A stretch of 64,000 nt of DNA from Gnetum montanum (GCA_015680685.1 MNCI01016273.1:1048903-1112902); one strand, 5' to 3'. Positions 34,930 through 47,460 are shown, counted from the first letter of the stretch. Program-made: numbers and translations. Notes: generated by a model from the sequence alone, not told the origin.

Positions 34930-36837
34930 TAGGCAACATACCTAAGGATGGTTGTATTGGCATATCTCACACCCACCATCATTGTCTGTGTTTGAATCCA
35001 AAACCTCTTTGGTGATGGCCATTTTACCCTTACCTTTGTTATGTGCATTTTCCACTTCTCTCTTTTTCATTTTGTCATAGTCACTATCCTGCTTCCTAGA
35101 CTCTACAATTTTGAGAACAGTTTCAAATCTACTATCCAGGGAGTCCCACATTTGGTCTACCTTTGTTGATACCTTTGTTGGTAATTTTTGGAGTGACAAG
35201 GTTTTCCTATTCACCATCTCTTCGAGTGGTAACTCTTCCTCCTCCTCACAGAATCTCACTCCCCTTTTTTGAAGGGAAAAATCATGGTTGTACTCTTCTG
35301 CACTTTCTCTCTTACATAGCTCTCCTTCTTCCTTAGCAACTTGCTCTAGAAATCTATGGAACTAATGGGACCTAAGCTATGATAATCTCCCTTGGGCATA
35401 TGTTCCAAGGGTTCTCCTTGTTTCATGCCTAAGTCCATCTATGAGATGGTGTAGTTGATCCTGCTACAAGTACCCATGGCCAAGGCAACACTGTAATAGT
35501 GCATAATAATAGCCCATGGTAGCATCCAAGGGTTCATGATTCCCCTACTTCCATCCTTGAATTTTCTTTCATAGGTTAGACACTTGGGAGTATGTTTGAT
35601 ACTTATCATTAAATAGTTTTAGCATCATACTCCACCTCTAAATGGATTCTAGTTCTAAAGATCGGTACCAGCTTTCCGCTTCTTTCACTACTATCCTTGG
35701 GAATAAATTTAGTTTTTTCCATTTAATCTCAATGTTATGCAAGGCACACACATCATGGAATGCTTGTAAGTGGTTTTGAGGATCATTGTTGTATCCCCCT
35801 TCAAATCGTGGGATATTGTTCATGTCTAACTTCTTGATCCTACTGTCTTTTTGGTGCCTTGTGGGAACCCTTATGACCTCCGTGATATCTAACATGCTTC
35901 TAGTCACGAGTAGGGGTTCTTCATGGTCATTTCATTCATAGCATCTATGATATCTATGTGGTTCCCTACTCTCCCTTATTCTATGTCGTGATTCCCTAGA
36001 GTGCCCTCATCTTCGTTCTCGACTCTCTCTTCGAGGTTTCTCACTCTGTTTTCCCTTATCCTCATAGTTAGGTTTCTTATGTCTACATCCTGATAGTAAA
36101 GGAGAGGGTGAATGTCACGATGAAGGTGAAGAAGAAGGAGAACCATCACCATGATGATGTTTTCTACCTTCTCTTCAGTGGTCTTGGACATGATCATGAT
36201 TACGATCAAAATGCTCATCTTTATCGTGTGTTTGTGTTCCCTCGTTGAACACTTCGTGTTTGTGGGGATCAGAACTAGGGTGGTGAATCATGGAGTGGAG
36301 GTTTTGATACACCACCTCCTAACCATCATTAGAAGGGGGAACATAATTTGGTGGCGAACTTGTTGAAACCAGTTCACCATCTCCAATTTCCCTTAAAATT
36401 TGCAGGTCGTTATGGGGCCATTTACCCTTCAAAGATGTGTGGTAACTCTCCTTTTATAAGTCCTGTTGACGTTGTGCTTCTATGGGATGATAGTACCTTG
36501 TGTCATGATCACCTTCAATGTATTTTTCATATAAAAATGACATGTCTATTCGTGAAAGAGCACAAAGGAGCATATCGGGGACTGATCGGTCTAGAGACAA
36601 CACTATGTTACCCTCCAAGTCTCTCCAATGTAGGTGTTCATCTTGATGGAGAATAAAGGTAAAGTTGGGTATGTACTCATCATGATGAGTATACACTACC
36701 TAAAATTGTTGAGGAATTGGTAGATCTTGGTTACATGTGTTATGCCACTAACTGTCTCTTGTGTCAGTCCTAGGAAGTGAAGTGCTTTTGTGTGAAGAAG
36801 AAGACATTTTTGTCTTGTTCGGTGTGCAAGTTACCAT
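34930..36837 (-). pseudogene. B gag remnant
   Basis: Begins at ATG 36837 (M-V-T-C, aligned to A's start). Pieces at 36454-36696 (YTHHDEYIPNFTFILHQDE), 35638-35907 (LDMNNIPRFEGGYNNDPQNH, the gag core LQAFHDVCAL) and 34942-35259 (charged domain ending in CEICQYNHP). Several stops between. Confidence 0.8.
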
Positions 36838-36934
36838 TGTTTTATCTTTTATTTGATCAATACTAAGGGTTTGTTCTAATGTTCCAATGATATGGATGAT
36901 TTTCTATGTTCTACGTAGTGCACAAACAACTAAG

Positions 36935-36952
36935 TCCCTAACAACGACACCA
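36935..36952 (-). other. B primer-binding site (tRNA-Asp type)
   Basis: On the - strand TGGTGTCGTTGTTAGGGA, one base from the LTR. It differs from the tRNA-Asp-type site by transitions only, at positions other than in A. Confidence 0.75.
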
Positions 36953-36953
36953 A

Positions 36954-37728
36954 TGATGAGTGGCTAGGTACCCCTACAATCAATCATAAAAATACGAGCA
37001 TTTCACGCATGATCCGGTTGAACTCCAAGGACTAAGTGCTTACGCACCCTAATGGAATACTTAGGGTTAATCAATCATTATCTTCCCAAAATTACTTGTA
37101 TTGCCATGGTTGTATGATTAAGTAAGCTTGAGATACATGATTTTTATAACTTTTATCTTTTTAATGTCTTATACTAATATGGAAATGTGAGGAGAACTAA
37201 GTGACTAACTTTCATTAACTATTCACTATCTAAGTTCTAATTGTCCTAACACTAGTATCTATTCCCACTTTCCGCACACATCCTGAACCAGTGCAATGCT
37301 ATTGGGATTACCAAATGCTACTCATTACTAGGTTACCAAGCATTACACACATGCTTGAAGTGATCGTACTGACTGTACTTACCTAGGAGAGTCAAGGGTT
37401 GAGAGAGAGATTAATTAACTAGGAAAGCATTTAAACATTCAATAATAATTAATTACTATTTAGCTTAGTCCACATGCTACAAGGTTTGTCATAAAGTTCG
37501 TCTTTATTTCCATACACAAATGTGTGCTCAAGTACAATTTTCTCAAATAGAGATCCATTCACTTTAAGACTCCTACTGCGGGCACATGGAAATTATTCTA
37601 ACTTTGGAATGGTAAAAATGCAAGAGTTTAGCTAAGGTTCTAAGTCTAAGTACCTAGAATAGGAAAAGATTCCTCTTATTTATTGAAATTAGGGTAGGCC
37701 ATGATATACGCGATATCACAGCTCATCA
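36954..37728 (-). repeat. B 5' LTR (775 bp)
   Basis: On the + strand TGATGAGTGG at 36954 to GCTCATCA at 37728, followed by GGTCC. About 40 bp shorter than the left LTR, mainly in the U3 palindrome stretch. Confidence 0.87.
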
Positions 37729-37733
37729 GGTCC
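37729..37733. other. Right target-site duplication of B (GGTCC)
   Basis: Second copy of GGTCC; D's integrase resumes here in the + direction. Confidence 0.85.
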
Positions 37734-38480
37734 CATCACATCCATGTCAAATGAAAGGCATACATCATAGTCACTACTAACTATTATATGATATGAGTAG
37801 AAGAAACTACCTTCATTGACTATATAGCTTCTACTACTACTTTATTTATATAACAAAAGTTTGCAAATAAGTTTGGTATGCCATGTGAATTAAATTTTGA
37901 GAATGGAATCCACTTCATAGGTACTACCTTTCGTAAGCTCATGCAACACTTAGAGGTTAAACATAAACTAACAACACCTTACCACCCCTAAGCTAATGGT
38001 CAAGCTAAGGTTACAAATAGGGAAATTACAAAGATCTTAATAAGAACCACTAGAAAATATAGGAGAGACTAAGGCACAAAACTCAGTGATGTCCTTTGGG
38101 CCTACTGCTCAATGTGAAAACTCCCTATAGGCTACTCTCCATATGAGTTGGTGTATGGAGAATTACCAACACTTTCTATTCAATTTGATCTTTATACACT
38201 TTCAACAACCTATGGCCTTGACCTTGACTTAAGTCTAGCACAAAAAGAACAATTAATGAATCTTAATCTACTAGATGAAAACCAATTGGCAACCCTATCA
38301 TCTAATGAGTTACACAAGGCATTTAGCAAAAAGCATCATGACCTTAGAATTAGGAAAGTTAAATTTCAACTAAGAGATAAGGTCCTCTACTAGAACCCCA
38401 CACACATACCTCAATGAACTAAGTTCTAAATATTGTGGAAAGGACGTTATATCATTTACAAAACATTTTCATCTAGGGCC
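37734..38480 (+). pseudogene. D integrase, C-terminal part
   Basis: Resumes with the MSNERH word that corresponds to MSNGKAY in A, then HFIGTTFRKLMQHLEVKHK, LTTPYHP, ANGQAKVTNREI (Glu changed to Lys) and the open frame 38148-38393 (YGLDLDLSLAQKEQL to RDKVLY). The second Asp site reads FENGIHF, Glu for Asp. Inactive. Confidence 0.85.
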
Positions 38481-40598
38481 ATGTTGATCTACAAACTTGA
38501 GAGCCTAGATAAGAAGTAGTTGTTCAACATACAACAAGTCAAACATTTCCATGATCCTAAGCAAGTTGGTGCAACAAACACCTCAACAAATGGACAACCA
38601 TGCTTATTCTTTTGGATCTCCTCTTTAACTTAGTTGTGGGAGAGATGGCTATCCATGCTAACTATATAAGTAACTTCTTAGTTTTTTATCTTTTTGTTTT
38701 ACACATTTTTATTTTACACATGTTATTTTTACAAATTTTTATTTTATGCATTCTTTATCTTACACCTTTTTGTTTTTTACGTTATTAATTTTTTCCAATT
38801 TTTTTTACAACATTGTTAGTATGTTTTATTTTTTTGAATATTTTACAATTTCTTGTATATTTTCATTACGTAGATGTCATTTTCTTATTGTGTTCTAATA
38901 ATAACATACCTTACTGCCAACTAGGTACAGTGTGGTACGTTTGATATGGGCATGTGCTATTCAGTTATTTTATTATTAGTGTTTAGATTCTAGCTTTGAA
39001 TTTTGTTACTGATAACTAGGACATGGTTACTTTTTCATGAAATAGGTAGTAAGTCCATAACATCCACCCATCCACAAACTCTATGGTTTTTCTTATTCTA
39101 GAAGTATGAGGTCCCTTTTTCATTAATAAAACTTTAACAAACTTGTACCTTGGTAGTCTTTAAACTTGGAAAGAATTCAAAGGTTTGAACAAGGCATGAA
39201 TTTGGGGACTTGGAACTCTTTGGGTCTTTCTACTTTCTTGGATGCATGTCTATTTTTATGGATTTCTTACTATTCCATGTCAACTAGTAACAAGAAGTTG
39301 AATAAGTCTTTGCATGGTGTGGTTTCCATGTCAAAGAAAAAATGATGAAAATTCAAACCACACCCCTTAGACAAAATAAATGGGCTACAAGCACTGGTTA
39401 TGGAACTAGAAAGACATGTTACCCATGCTTGAAGGTCTACTCTAATTAAGACCCTCTCTAACTTCCTACTTCTCTTTTCTTCTTAAATAAGAAATGATGA
39501 TTGTTTTATGAGACCACTCTTGTGTCTTAAGGGGATGGACTAGTCTTAGAGTGGTGATCTGACATCACTAAACGTGGTTGGTTTTGCTTTGGACTAAGGT
39601 TGGATTTTTATCAAGTCATTTAACCACAAAAAATCACAAGGAACTTCATGTGACCTTAATTAGGAGCTCCATTTCACTCTCTCTCTTATCCATATATGGT
39701 TTTCATGTCTCACCTCACTATCAGTTTCATGTTCTTGTTTGATGTCTTGGTTTAATGTGTTGAAATTATTAAGTAGTTTCTTTCGAGTTTTGGTACATAA
39801 CTTTTCATAACCATTAATCATCCATGGGATCCATGAACTCCTTAGTTTGAGGTTATGAAAGGGTAATATAGGGCATGTGCTACTTTGGGGAGGACCCACT
39901 TGCATACCTTTTAGTTGGGTTAGTTAAGTTCATTATCCTTAGACATTTTCACAATCAAATCCTTTTGTGTGCTCCATCAATGATATCCAATTGTGCACAT
40001 CTTCACAACATTTTTCTAGTGAGATCCTCTTTTTATTATTGTGAATTCTTTAACCATTTTCAAGCATTTCATTGTGTTTCAACTTTTTAAAATTTAATAA
40101 TGGACCACTTATCCATTTCGCCCTATTATTTAGTCTTCTCGCTAACACTATTAAAGGAATCAATCCATCATAATCATAGCCTAGCCAAGTGTAATCACTG
40201 ACAAGACTAGGTTCCTAAAAGCTATATGTTACACATTGCATACTAATCCATGATTTTGTTGTGATTGCAATGGAAAGTATAGACTGGAAGCAAGACTACC
40301 TTGAAAAAGGAAGAAGCAGTAGCACCATGCGATGAGGACCCTTCATGATCATTGGATCTTCTTCCTTATCCTTCAACTGCCATAGGATTTGCATGTCAAT
40401 TTTGTCTAGGATGTTCAATTCTATTATCATGAATACCCAATTTCTTAAAAGATTTGTAAATTCATATACTTGGACACTTAGAGTCTATCTGTTCTATTTG
40501 TGTTAGTTTGCATGTCAATCAATAATCCCATACCTTCATAATATTTTGTTAGGAACTTGTTCCTTATTTTGTTCACTCAAGGATGAGTTTTCATTCAT
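38481..40598 (+). other. D post-integrase region
   Basis: Homologous in order to the - strand of 13107-15100 and 28729-30646 (shared AATAAGTCTTTGCATGGTGTG word near 39303). 38680-38775 is a T-rich tract with diverged copies of a 14-bp TTTTTATTTTACAC-like unit. No coding sequence recognised. Confidence 0.6.
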
Positions 40599-40609
40599 TC
40601 ATGAAGGTA
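40599..40609 (+). other. D polypurine tract, decayed
   Basis: TCATGAAGGTA directly before TGATGAACC at 40610; aligned with A and B tracts. Confidence 0.6.
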
Positions 40610-41488
40610 TGATGAACCATATTTGGCTTGGCTTTGATATCAGATATCTGATATTGGATCTCTAATATAGAATACCTAATATTGAGACCCAAGAAGCAAT
40701 GTCAGATATCCAATATCATGGGGTGTGTGCTAGCCTATAAATATAGTGCTTGGGCCTATGGTTTCCATAACTTTTTGTCATAGCATAGTAGAGCTCTTGC
40801 AATTTCTTTCCTCTAGAGCTAGAATATTTTCCAAAGTTCTTGTAGCAGGAGTCATTAACTGTATGGATCTTTATTTGATCATTATTGTACCTGAGCACAA
40901 CAGTGTGTGTGGCAATAAAGACAAGCTTTCTAATCAAACCTTGCAACACCTTATCTAGCTTAAATATTTTATTTATGCATTTAATGTTTTATGCAATTTC
41001 ACATAATACTACCAAGTAATTAAGCTAAAGTAACCTAGCTAGATTAAATAGTAGTTAATTATGCACATAAGTACAACCACTTCGATCATGCGCATGATGC
41101 TTGATAATCCTAGTAATGCTTAACATTTGGTAACCAAGCAGCATTATACGTGTTCAAGATGTGCATGGAAAGTGGGACCAAATACTTATGTTAGGATAGC
41201 TAGTTATTAATTAGTAATTAGATTAGTTAAAGTGTTTCATAAATTAAGTTCAACTTGTTAATCGTAGATAAATAAAATATAAAATAATAAAAATCATATG
41301 CCTTAATTACACTTAACCATAAAACTAAGCTCCACAAGTGTAGTTGGAAAGATAACAATCATCATAATTAGATTTCACATCCTACAACCAATGTAGTTTA
41401 GAACTTAAGGTCTATAAAATTCAACCAAATTGTGTGTGAATGCTTGTGATTCATATTGTTGGACATAGGGGTGCCTCACCACTCATCA
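40610..41488 (+). repeat. D 3' LTR (879 bp)
   Basis: TGATGAACC to CACTCATCA. TATA box TATAAATATA at 40736-40745. Its 3' part aligns with the reverse complement of A and B LTR ends. Confidence 0.87.
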
Positions 41489-41493
41489 ATATG
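41489..41493. other. Right target-site duplication of D (ATATG)
   Basis: ATATG directly after the LTR end; matches 11868-11872. Confidence 0.85.
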
Positions 41494-42669
41494 GGTGAAA
41501 TATGTCATTGTATTTCTCCTAAAGCTATTGTAATTGGAAAAAATGATGTCAATTTCCTAAAGGGTGATTTGTGAAATATGATCTAAGATAAAATGCCCCC
41601 AATTGGGCATAGATTGAATTCTATTTGTTGATGTAGATAAATGATTTGCTAATAATGTCTTGAAGATAAGTAGGATGATGGTGGTTAGATTTAGGGTTGA
41701 CTAAGAGATAAATTAATCATGAAAAATAGTGATGAATGAATGATGTAAAAAAATAAGAAGTAGAGATGAGAACCACAAGAACTGAAGATGTGGTGCTTGT
41801 AGGAGATGGGATAAAGAAGAAGTGATGGTGGGATATATTTTCTTTACAAGGATGCCTATTAAAGATGAAAACTAGTAATTAAGAGGAAGATTGTAATATG
41901 GAGTTTTGTTTTGGCCATTTTTTTATTTTGTTGATAATAATGATGTAAGCATGAAAAGAAAAATTTTAGCTAAAAGCATGTATACGAGAAAGAAAAGTGA
42001 ATATAAGAAAAAATTTATTTACATTATTTTTTATATTTATGATTTTTAGGTTTTACATGTTTTCAAGATTTTTTGTTTTGAGTTTTTATATTTTTAAAGA
42101 TTTTAAATTTTTTCAACTAAGATATAAAACAAGTCAAACAAATAACTAGAGGAAATAGAAGAAGGTACAAAAGTTTGAAAGATTAAGGTAGGTAATAAAG
42201 GAAAAAATGAAGAAGAAATGTAAATAATAGAAGATAAACTAGAATAAGGTAAAATCAAATAAGAAAACATGACTACTTAAGATAAAGAAAATATATATAT
42301 ATAAAGAAAAAAAATGAGAGAGAGATGAGATGTTTTCTAAGTAGAAGACATCCTGGCGATGGTCTTCTTGTCTTAAAAATAGGTAGGATCCTTAAAAATT
42401 TTCTATAGTTCTATAATATTAAGTTCAATAAATTTTAGGTCAAAAAATTCAAAAGAGTTAGTTGACCACAGAATACTAGTGTTGGACTCCTTGGCTTTCT
42501 TTGATGATGATGTTTGGCCTATAGTAATAGGTTAGAAGCCTTATGTAGCTTATTCTAAGGGACTAAGGAAAGAAATAGTGGATACTTCAGGATTAATGCA
42601 AATTACTACTTCTTTATCTTTATAGGAGAAACTAATTTCCTAATGCATAAGTGAGAAAATAACATAGCG

Positions 42670-42990
42670 GTAAGATAACTAAGGTCTACCTTGGATAGCA
42701 TTAATGCTTGACAAGCCCATCATGACTCTAATGTTAGCTTTTGTAGTCATGCAATTTTCAATTGAGAAGAGAAATTTAATTATTCCTATAACCTCTAGTC
42801 TAGCTTTGCTAAATGAAATTAAAGTATAATTATGATTGAAGTACATGACCTATTTTTGAAGACCAGTATGCTCAATGATAACCTATGAAGTGATGTTGGA
42901 TCCTACTCCATTTTCCATATGTACTAATGGTAGTAGAATATTGTATTTGATCTATATTATGATATAGATGGGAAGTTATCACATGTCATC
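42670..42990 (-). pseudogene. Protease-like fragment of a Tat-type element
   Basis: The - strand translation gives VIGIIKFLFSIEN and LSSINAIQGRP, matching the usual second half of Tat-type proteases (G-x-I-x-L ... YNAILGRP). The active-site part upstream is barely readable. Too short and broken to place firmly. Confidence 0.45.
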
Positions 42991-43656
42991 AATTATAAGA
43001 TGAATTTTGATATTTCACCTTTGAACACTAAGTACTTTACTTTGTATCAAAATGCATTAAGCATTGATGATATGATTTGGATGTGAGGTTGGATATCTAT
43101 AGGAATAGTGAAAGATTTGAGAAGCTCTTACAATGATAAGAGATGCTCTTTAGAGGCTGACATATGATCAAAGAGGAAAAGATTATTCCTCTTTGACTTC
43201 ATTATAAAAATGATTTTGTAAAGCCTACTTCTTTAATGTTGAATCTTTAGGAGGAGTAGGCATCAACAAAATAGTTAATGATGATGTTCTTGTAAAAATG
43301 TTCCTTTTATTCCTACAAAGACACCTCCATGAATTAAGTTTTGAGATACTTAGTATGTGGTCATAAATGGTCTTCCAATTGATGTAAAACTTGATAAATC
43401 AATGATTATGAAATGAAGGGGTACAAGTCCTTCACTTATATATGGACTTAGTCTACCACAAAAAAACTAGGAATAATAGGAAATGATGAAAAGATGAAGT
43501 TTTCTTATTTTTAAAATGAATAAGTGTAAAATCACTCAAAAAATGACTACGTATAGATTATTGAAAAGTAAAATAATGTAAAATAAGTTGTAAATTTTGA
43601 AATTAAAATGAAGTGTAAAGTATAGATAAAAAATGTATAATATTAAAAAACTATAG

Positions 43657-43775
43657 TTTTGACATTAGCGAAGCTTTAACATGAGAGAAGTCTTGATGTG
43701 AGAGAAGTTTTAACTTGAGTGAAGTTTTGATGTAAGAGAAGTTTTGACCTAAGTGAAGTTTTGATGTGAGAGAAG
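43657..43775. repeat. Seven 17-bp tandem repeats
   Basis: Seven consecutive 17-bp units of the type TTTTGATGTGAGAGAAG, with alternating GATGTGAGAG and GACCTAAGTG variants; an eighth unit decays after 43775. Confidence 0.85.
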
Positions 43776-44613
43776 TTCTAACATTGAAAATGGCTAAGCA
43801 TAAAACATTGAAAATTGGCTAAGTATGAAATATTGAAAACTCTATAATTTTAAATAACATGATAAGAGATTAAAATTAATCAAGTATAGAATGTATGTAA
43901 GTTAGCATATAACAGAGAGATTGCATTGATGTGGTAAAAGATCCTAGATGTAGATGCTATATTGATTAAAAACTAAAAGATAGAGTGTTCACCTACTATG
44001 GAAGATGAATCTAAAAATGATAAGAGAGAAAAACAATGTAGATGTGATAGAAGTAATAAAACAATCCTATATTTAGATAAAAATATATATTTGAAGGATG
44101 GAATTGAATCTTTCATGGATTTGTTGATGAATGGAGAAGCTGTAGATGCTATTTAGAATTAATTTTAGGGTGAAACAAGGTTGTTTTACCTAAGGTTTCC
44201 ATTAGTAATATAGGAGCTAAAGAGATTTTAACTCTGGAAACTAACATGGAAGCCTAAAAATTCTCTCTGTAAGTGATGTTGAAGGTACAAAAGGTGTTGA
44301 AGATGGCCAAGGACCACACAAGTGTTGTAGTGGTAGTAGGTGTTCATGTTGTTGATCTCTTGGAATCTGACAAGTGCTCTTAAATCCAAAAGGATATTCC
44401 CAAGTCTCCAATGATCAAACTTTAAAACTTGTATTTTGAAATTTTAGTTATAAGCTTGGATTTGCCAAATTTAATTTAGAATTACTAAAACCAAATTTAG
44501 AGTTAAGTAGCTTATTGTAAGTTTTAGAAAAAATCAAGTTTGATATTTGGTTTTAAGATTCAACATTATTTTTTCTCTTGATGTTGATTCTAACTTTTTA
44601 TGTTCAATATCAT

Positions 44614-46123
44614 TGTAGCGATGGAAAAATTTGGCACTAGAAGAACTAAAAAATCTCATATGAAATAGTTTAACTCTAGAATCTACAGGCCTTAAAAGGA
44701 TCCAAAGCATCTCAAATGATCTTGCTGATCGCTTGAGGAGTTAGAGGGTCTATTACTAAAGGTTATAAAATAAAGTAGAAAAATGCATGCATACATGAGA
44801 CATAACATAGAAATAGGAATAGAGAGAAAAGAGATATGGAAAAAAAAGAAGCATTATAAACTTTATATTAAATGTCATAACAATTTGTAGAAAATAAAGG
44901 TTTAGAGAGTACAGATTGTGGACTTTAGAAAGCCTAAGAATATAAAATATTCCTTAAATCTTGATGTAGATGGTAGGGTGTATTTTGCAACTAGATTCAC
45001 ACTTATTTACTGTAACTGATATACTTTTGAATGTTTTATGCCACAAGTTCTCTCTACTCATGATGATTTGCACCAGGGGGAAGGCTATGGACTCTCAAAT
45101 CTTGCATTGCTCCAAAATTTTCAAGTTCAATTAAATGTAAAATGATTTTAAAAGTCCTAAAAACTTCATTGATTCTTAGTTAAGTAGGCTATCGATCTAC
45201 TAATTCTTTGTTGATTTAATTCTAGCAAAATTCTAGAAAATTTTTGACATTTACAAAGCATATTTGGATCATTTTCCTGACTCAAAATTACAATGTATGA
45301 ACTACCAACATTTTTGACTCTTTGGACATGAAACACTAGCGCATATGATACTTTTCACCATTCAAAACTACATTGTATGGGCCACTAGTGTGTGATATTT
45401 TTTATACCAAATTTGTAGCATATTTGGGCTATTTTCATGGTCCAAGTTCCAACGTGTGGGTAATTTTATCTCTAAACACTACCCTACATGTTGGCAGAAC
45501 TTGTGGGACATTATGGTACAATGTATGGAGAAAAAATCCACCTCTTTAAATCATTTTAATCATCACACATAGGCACAAGTGAAAATTCATAGTGTGTGGG
45601 TTGGAAATTTGTTTTCTTACACTAAAAATGATCAAAAATTTGTCAAAACAAGGGTGCATGATAGGTTTTTTGATGGGAAAATAAGATAATTATTTTTTGT
45701 CTTTGAATTCCCATTAAATTACAATGTAAATTTTGAATTCAAGGCTTCTTATGCATAACATGAATTTTCTTTGAGGTGTTTCATTGACCCCTCTTTGTTA
45801 ATTTCTTAAGGATCAACCTAATAGACATCAAAAAAAATGTGAAACACCACCACAAGTGCATCACCAACACTTCCTTATCATACTTGATTTGGAAGTTGTT
45901 AAATCATGTTAAAGAGTTCTCATGATGGTGAAATAATGTAACAATGGAATTTCAAGAGTTTAGGTACGCGATCATGACTATATTAGCTATTGGAATATGG
46001 GTACATGGACTTACAAAGAATTCCCAATGTTGACATCATGGAAATGGCATGGTGATGACATGCTTGTTTAAAGAGGAGGTCTTCATGATTCTTTCTTGTA
46101 CTTTGTTTTTGAACTTCTTTGGA
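44614..46123 (-). repeat. T2 3' LTR-like end
   Basis: Starts TGTAGCGATGG at 44614, aligned to TGGTAACAATGG at 62168. It shares GTGTTTCATTG-x-CCCCTCTTTGTT near 45772 with 63598. It ends near 46123 next to a pyrimidine run (polypurine on the - strand). Boundaries approximate. Confidence 0.55.
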
Positions 46124-46149
46124 CACTTGGGTTTTTTCCTTTTCTTTTG
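46124..46149 (-). other. T2 polypurine tract candidate
   Basis: The + strand TTTTTTCCTTTTCTTTT near 46132-46148 is a long purine run on the - strand between the integrase remnant and the LTR. Confidence 0.45.
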
Positions 46150-46199
46150 GAGTCAATAGTTTTACCTTAGTGCATATAAGAGTTGTTCATGTTACATCC

Positions 46200-46760
46200 A
46201 TTTACCGTTGCCCAACATTTTTTTAGGAGGTTTATGATGGATCTATGGCTAGCTTTAGATTGGCCATTAGTTTGTGGATAATATGGTGATGAAAAGGAAT
46301 TCTTAATGGATAATTATTGATAAAATGTTTGCATTTATTGACTACTAAATTGTGGTCCATTATTTGTAATGATTGTTAAAGATAGGAAAAAATTGGGATA
46401 CTATGTTATCTAATAAAAATTTATAGATCTGTTGTATTTTTTTTCCTTAGAGGGATATCCTCAACTCACTTTGTGAAGCATTCAATTGTTGTGATGATGA
46501 AACTATGCCCTGTAGAAGATTTAGGAGTTACAGTTCCAATTATATCAATTTCCCATCTTTGGAATGATCACATGATCTAAGTAGTTTGTAACTTAGTTAG
46601 TGGCATGTGTATTAGATTGTTGTATTGTTGTAGATGTTACAAGTTTTAACCTTATACAAGAAGTCACATTTCATATAGGGCCAATAGTATCCTAAGTATC
46701 TCATTTTCGCTAACATGGCTCTAGGTCTTATATGTCCTCCATATATGCCCTTGTGTACCT
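46200..46760 (-). pseudogene. T2 integrase remnant
   Basis: The - strand reads FQRWEIDIIGTVTPKSSTGHSF (46500-46565), with the first Asp of the core, followed by decayed TTIECFTK and a second motif near 46360. The Glu region near 46260 is degraded and the C-terminal domain is absent. The zinc region upstream (46600-46760) is stop-filled. Confidence 0.68.
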
Positions 46761-47089
46761 ATTCTAGGATCATGAGAGCTTCTACCTTACTCAAGAATAC
46801 TAACAATACACCATCATAGAACCTTGAACATAATGTGTTATCTAATTAAATGATGTATTATTTGGATCTTTTATTTATAGTATCCTTTTCATTAGTAGTT
46901 AGGTTTTTTGGAGGTTCACCATGCATTAGGTAAAACTTGATCTCATCATATCACTCTTTTTGAGGAACATTATCAATGGTGGATATAAAGATGCCTTAAA
47001 TATTTAACATGATGGGAATAACACAATTCTCCATCAAGAAACTCAACTTTCTAAACACATCAAGCATCAAAATTAGTGCTAAGGTGGTA

Positions 47090-47460
47090 ATGACATTAGC
47101 TAAGGTGTTCTCAGCCCTAGGGATGTGTTGGATATCAATATTTGTAAACTATAGCATGATTTTTTTTACTAGGTCATATTATGATTGTAACTACCTATCT
47201 TTGCATGCATAGAATTTGGTTACATAATTAATCCCCATTTGTGAATCACCTTTTGTCATTAAGCATGTAACTCCATGGTCACATGCTACCATCATTCCTA
47301 TGATTAATCATTCATATTTTGCTATATTATTGGTACATAGGAATTGGAAATGATAAGTGAAAGGCTGGATCTTACCAAAGGAAAATGTTTTGATGACAAC
47401 AACACTTGTTTCATGGATTGTTGAAGCTCCATCAAAATGCATGATGGCCTCATATCCTTT
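47090..47460 (-). pseudogene. T2 second (archaeal-type) RNase H
   Basis: The - strand reads MHFDGASTIHETSVVVVIKT, then CTNNIAKYE, MTKGDSQMGINYV and IQHIPRAENTLA. First Asp (FDGA) and central Asp (GDS) are present. It lies after the native RNase H and before integrase, the usual Tat order, in contrast to E1. Confidence 0.75.

Larger units (their letters stand above)
27900..37728 (-). mobile_element. B: Athila-like Ty3/gypsy element inserted in D's integrase
   Basis: Complete LTR-to-LTR element on the - strand, 9829 bp, with gag, protease, RT, RNase H, integrase and a 3' non-pol region. It is bounded by the 5-bp duplication GGTCC. LTRs are 816 bp (27900-28715) and 775 bp (36954-37728). Close relative of A. 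Frames are broken throughout. Confidence 0.9.
11873..41488 (+). mobile_element. D: Athila-like Ty3/gypsy element, interrupted by A and B
   Basis: LTR, primer site, gag, protease, RT, RNase H and integrase lie in + orientation. They are split by two - strand elements of the same family, and the outer ends carry the 5-bp duplication ATATG. Without A (12278-22023) and B (27900-37728 plus its 5-bp duplication) it would be about 10 kb. The Athila assignment rests on RT motifs, the tRNA-Asp-type primer site and the long non-pol region before the 3' LTR. D is the oldest of the three: its frames are the most broken and its LTRs the most diverged. Confidence 0.88.
41494..44613. other. Old flank right of D; only a protease-like fragment recognised
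   Basis: AT-rich and stop-filled. The - strand holds a protease-like piece (42670-42990). A 17-bp tandem array lies at 43657-43775, and 44120-44410 resembles 10990-11330. Nothing else recognised. Perhaps remains of another Tat-type element on the - strand that D entered. Confidence 0.4.

Noticed and set aside
39660-40090. Short frames in D's 3' region as genes
   Set aside because: They lie in the non-pol region of D, are not kept in A or B, and show no motif.
36954-41488. Looks like a 4.5-kb DNA transposon or foldback element with long inverted ends (TGATGAGTGG...CCACTCATCA)
   Set aside because: The two ends are LTR ends of two elements in opposite orientation (B 5' LTR and D 3' LTR). Integrase, polypurine tract and GGTCC/ATATG duplications lie between or around them and explain everything.
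45769-45800. CCCCTCTTTG near 45785 as T2's polypurine tract
   Set aside because: The same block occurs inside the right LTR copy (63611-63620) with similarity continuing on both sides, so it is internal to the LTR.
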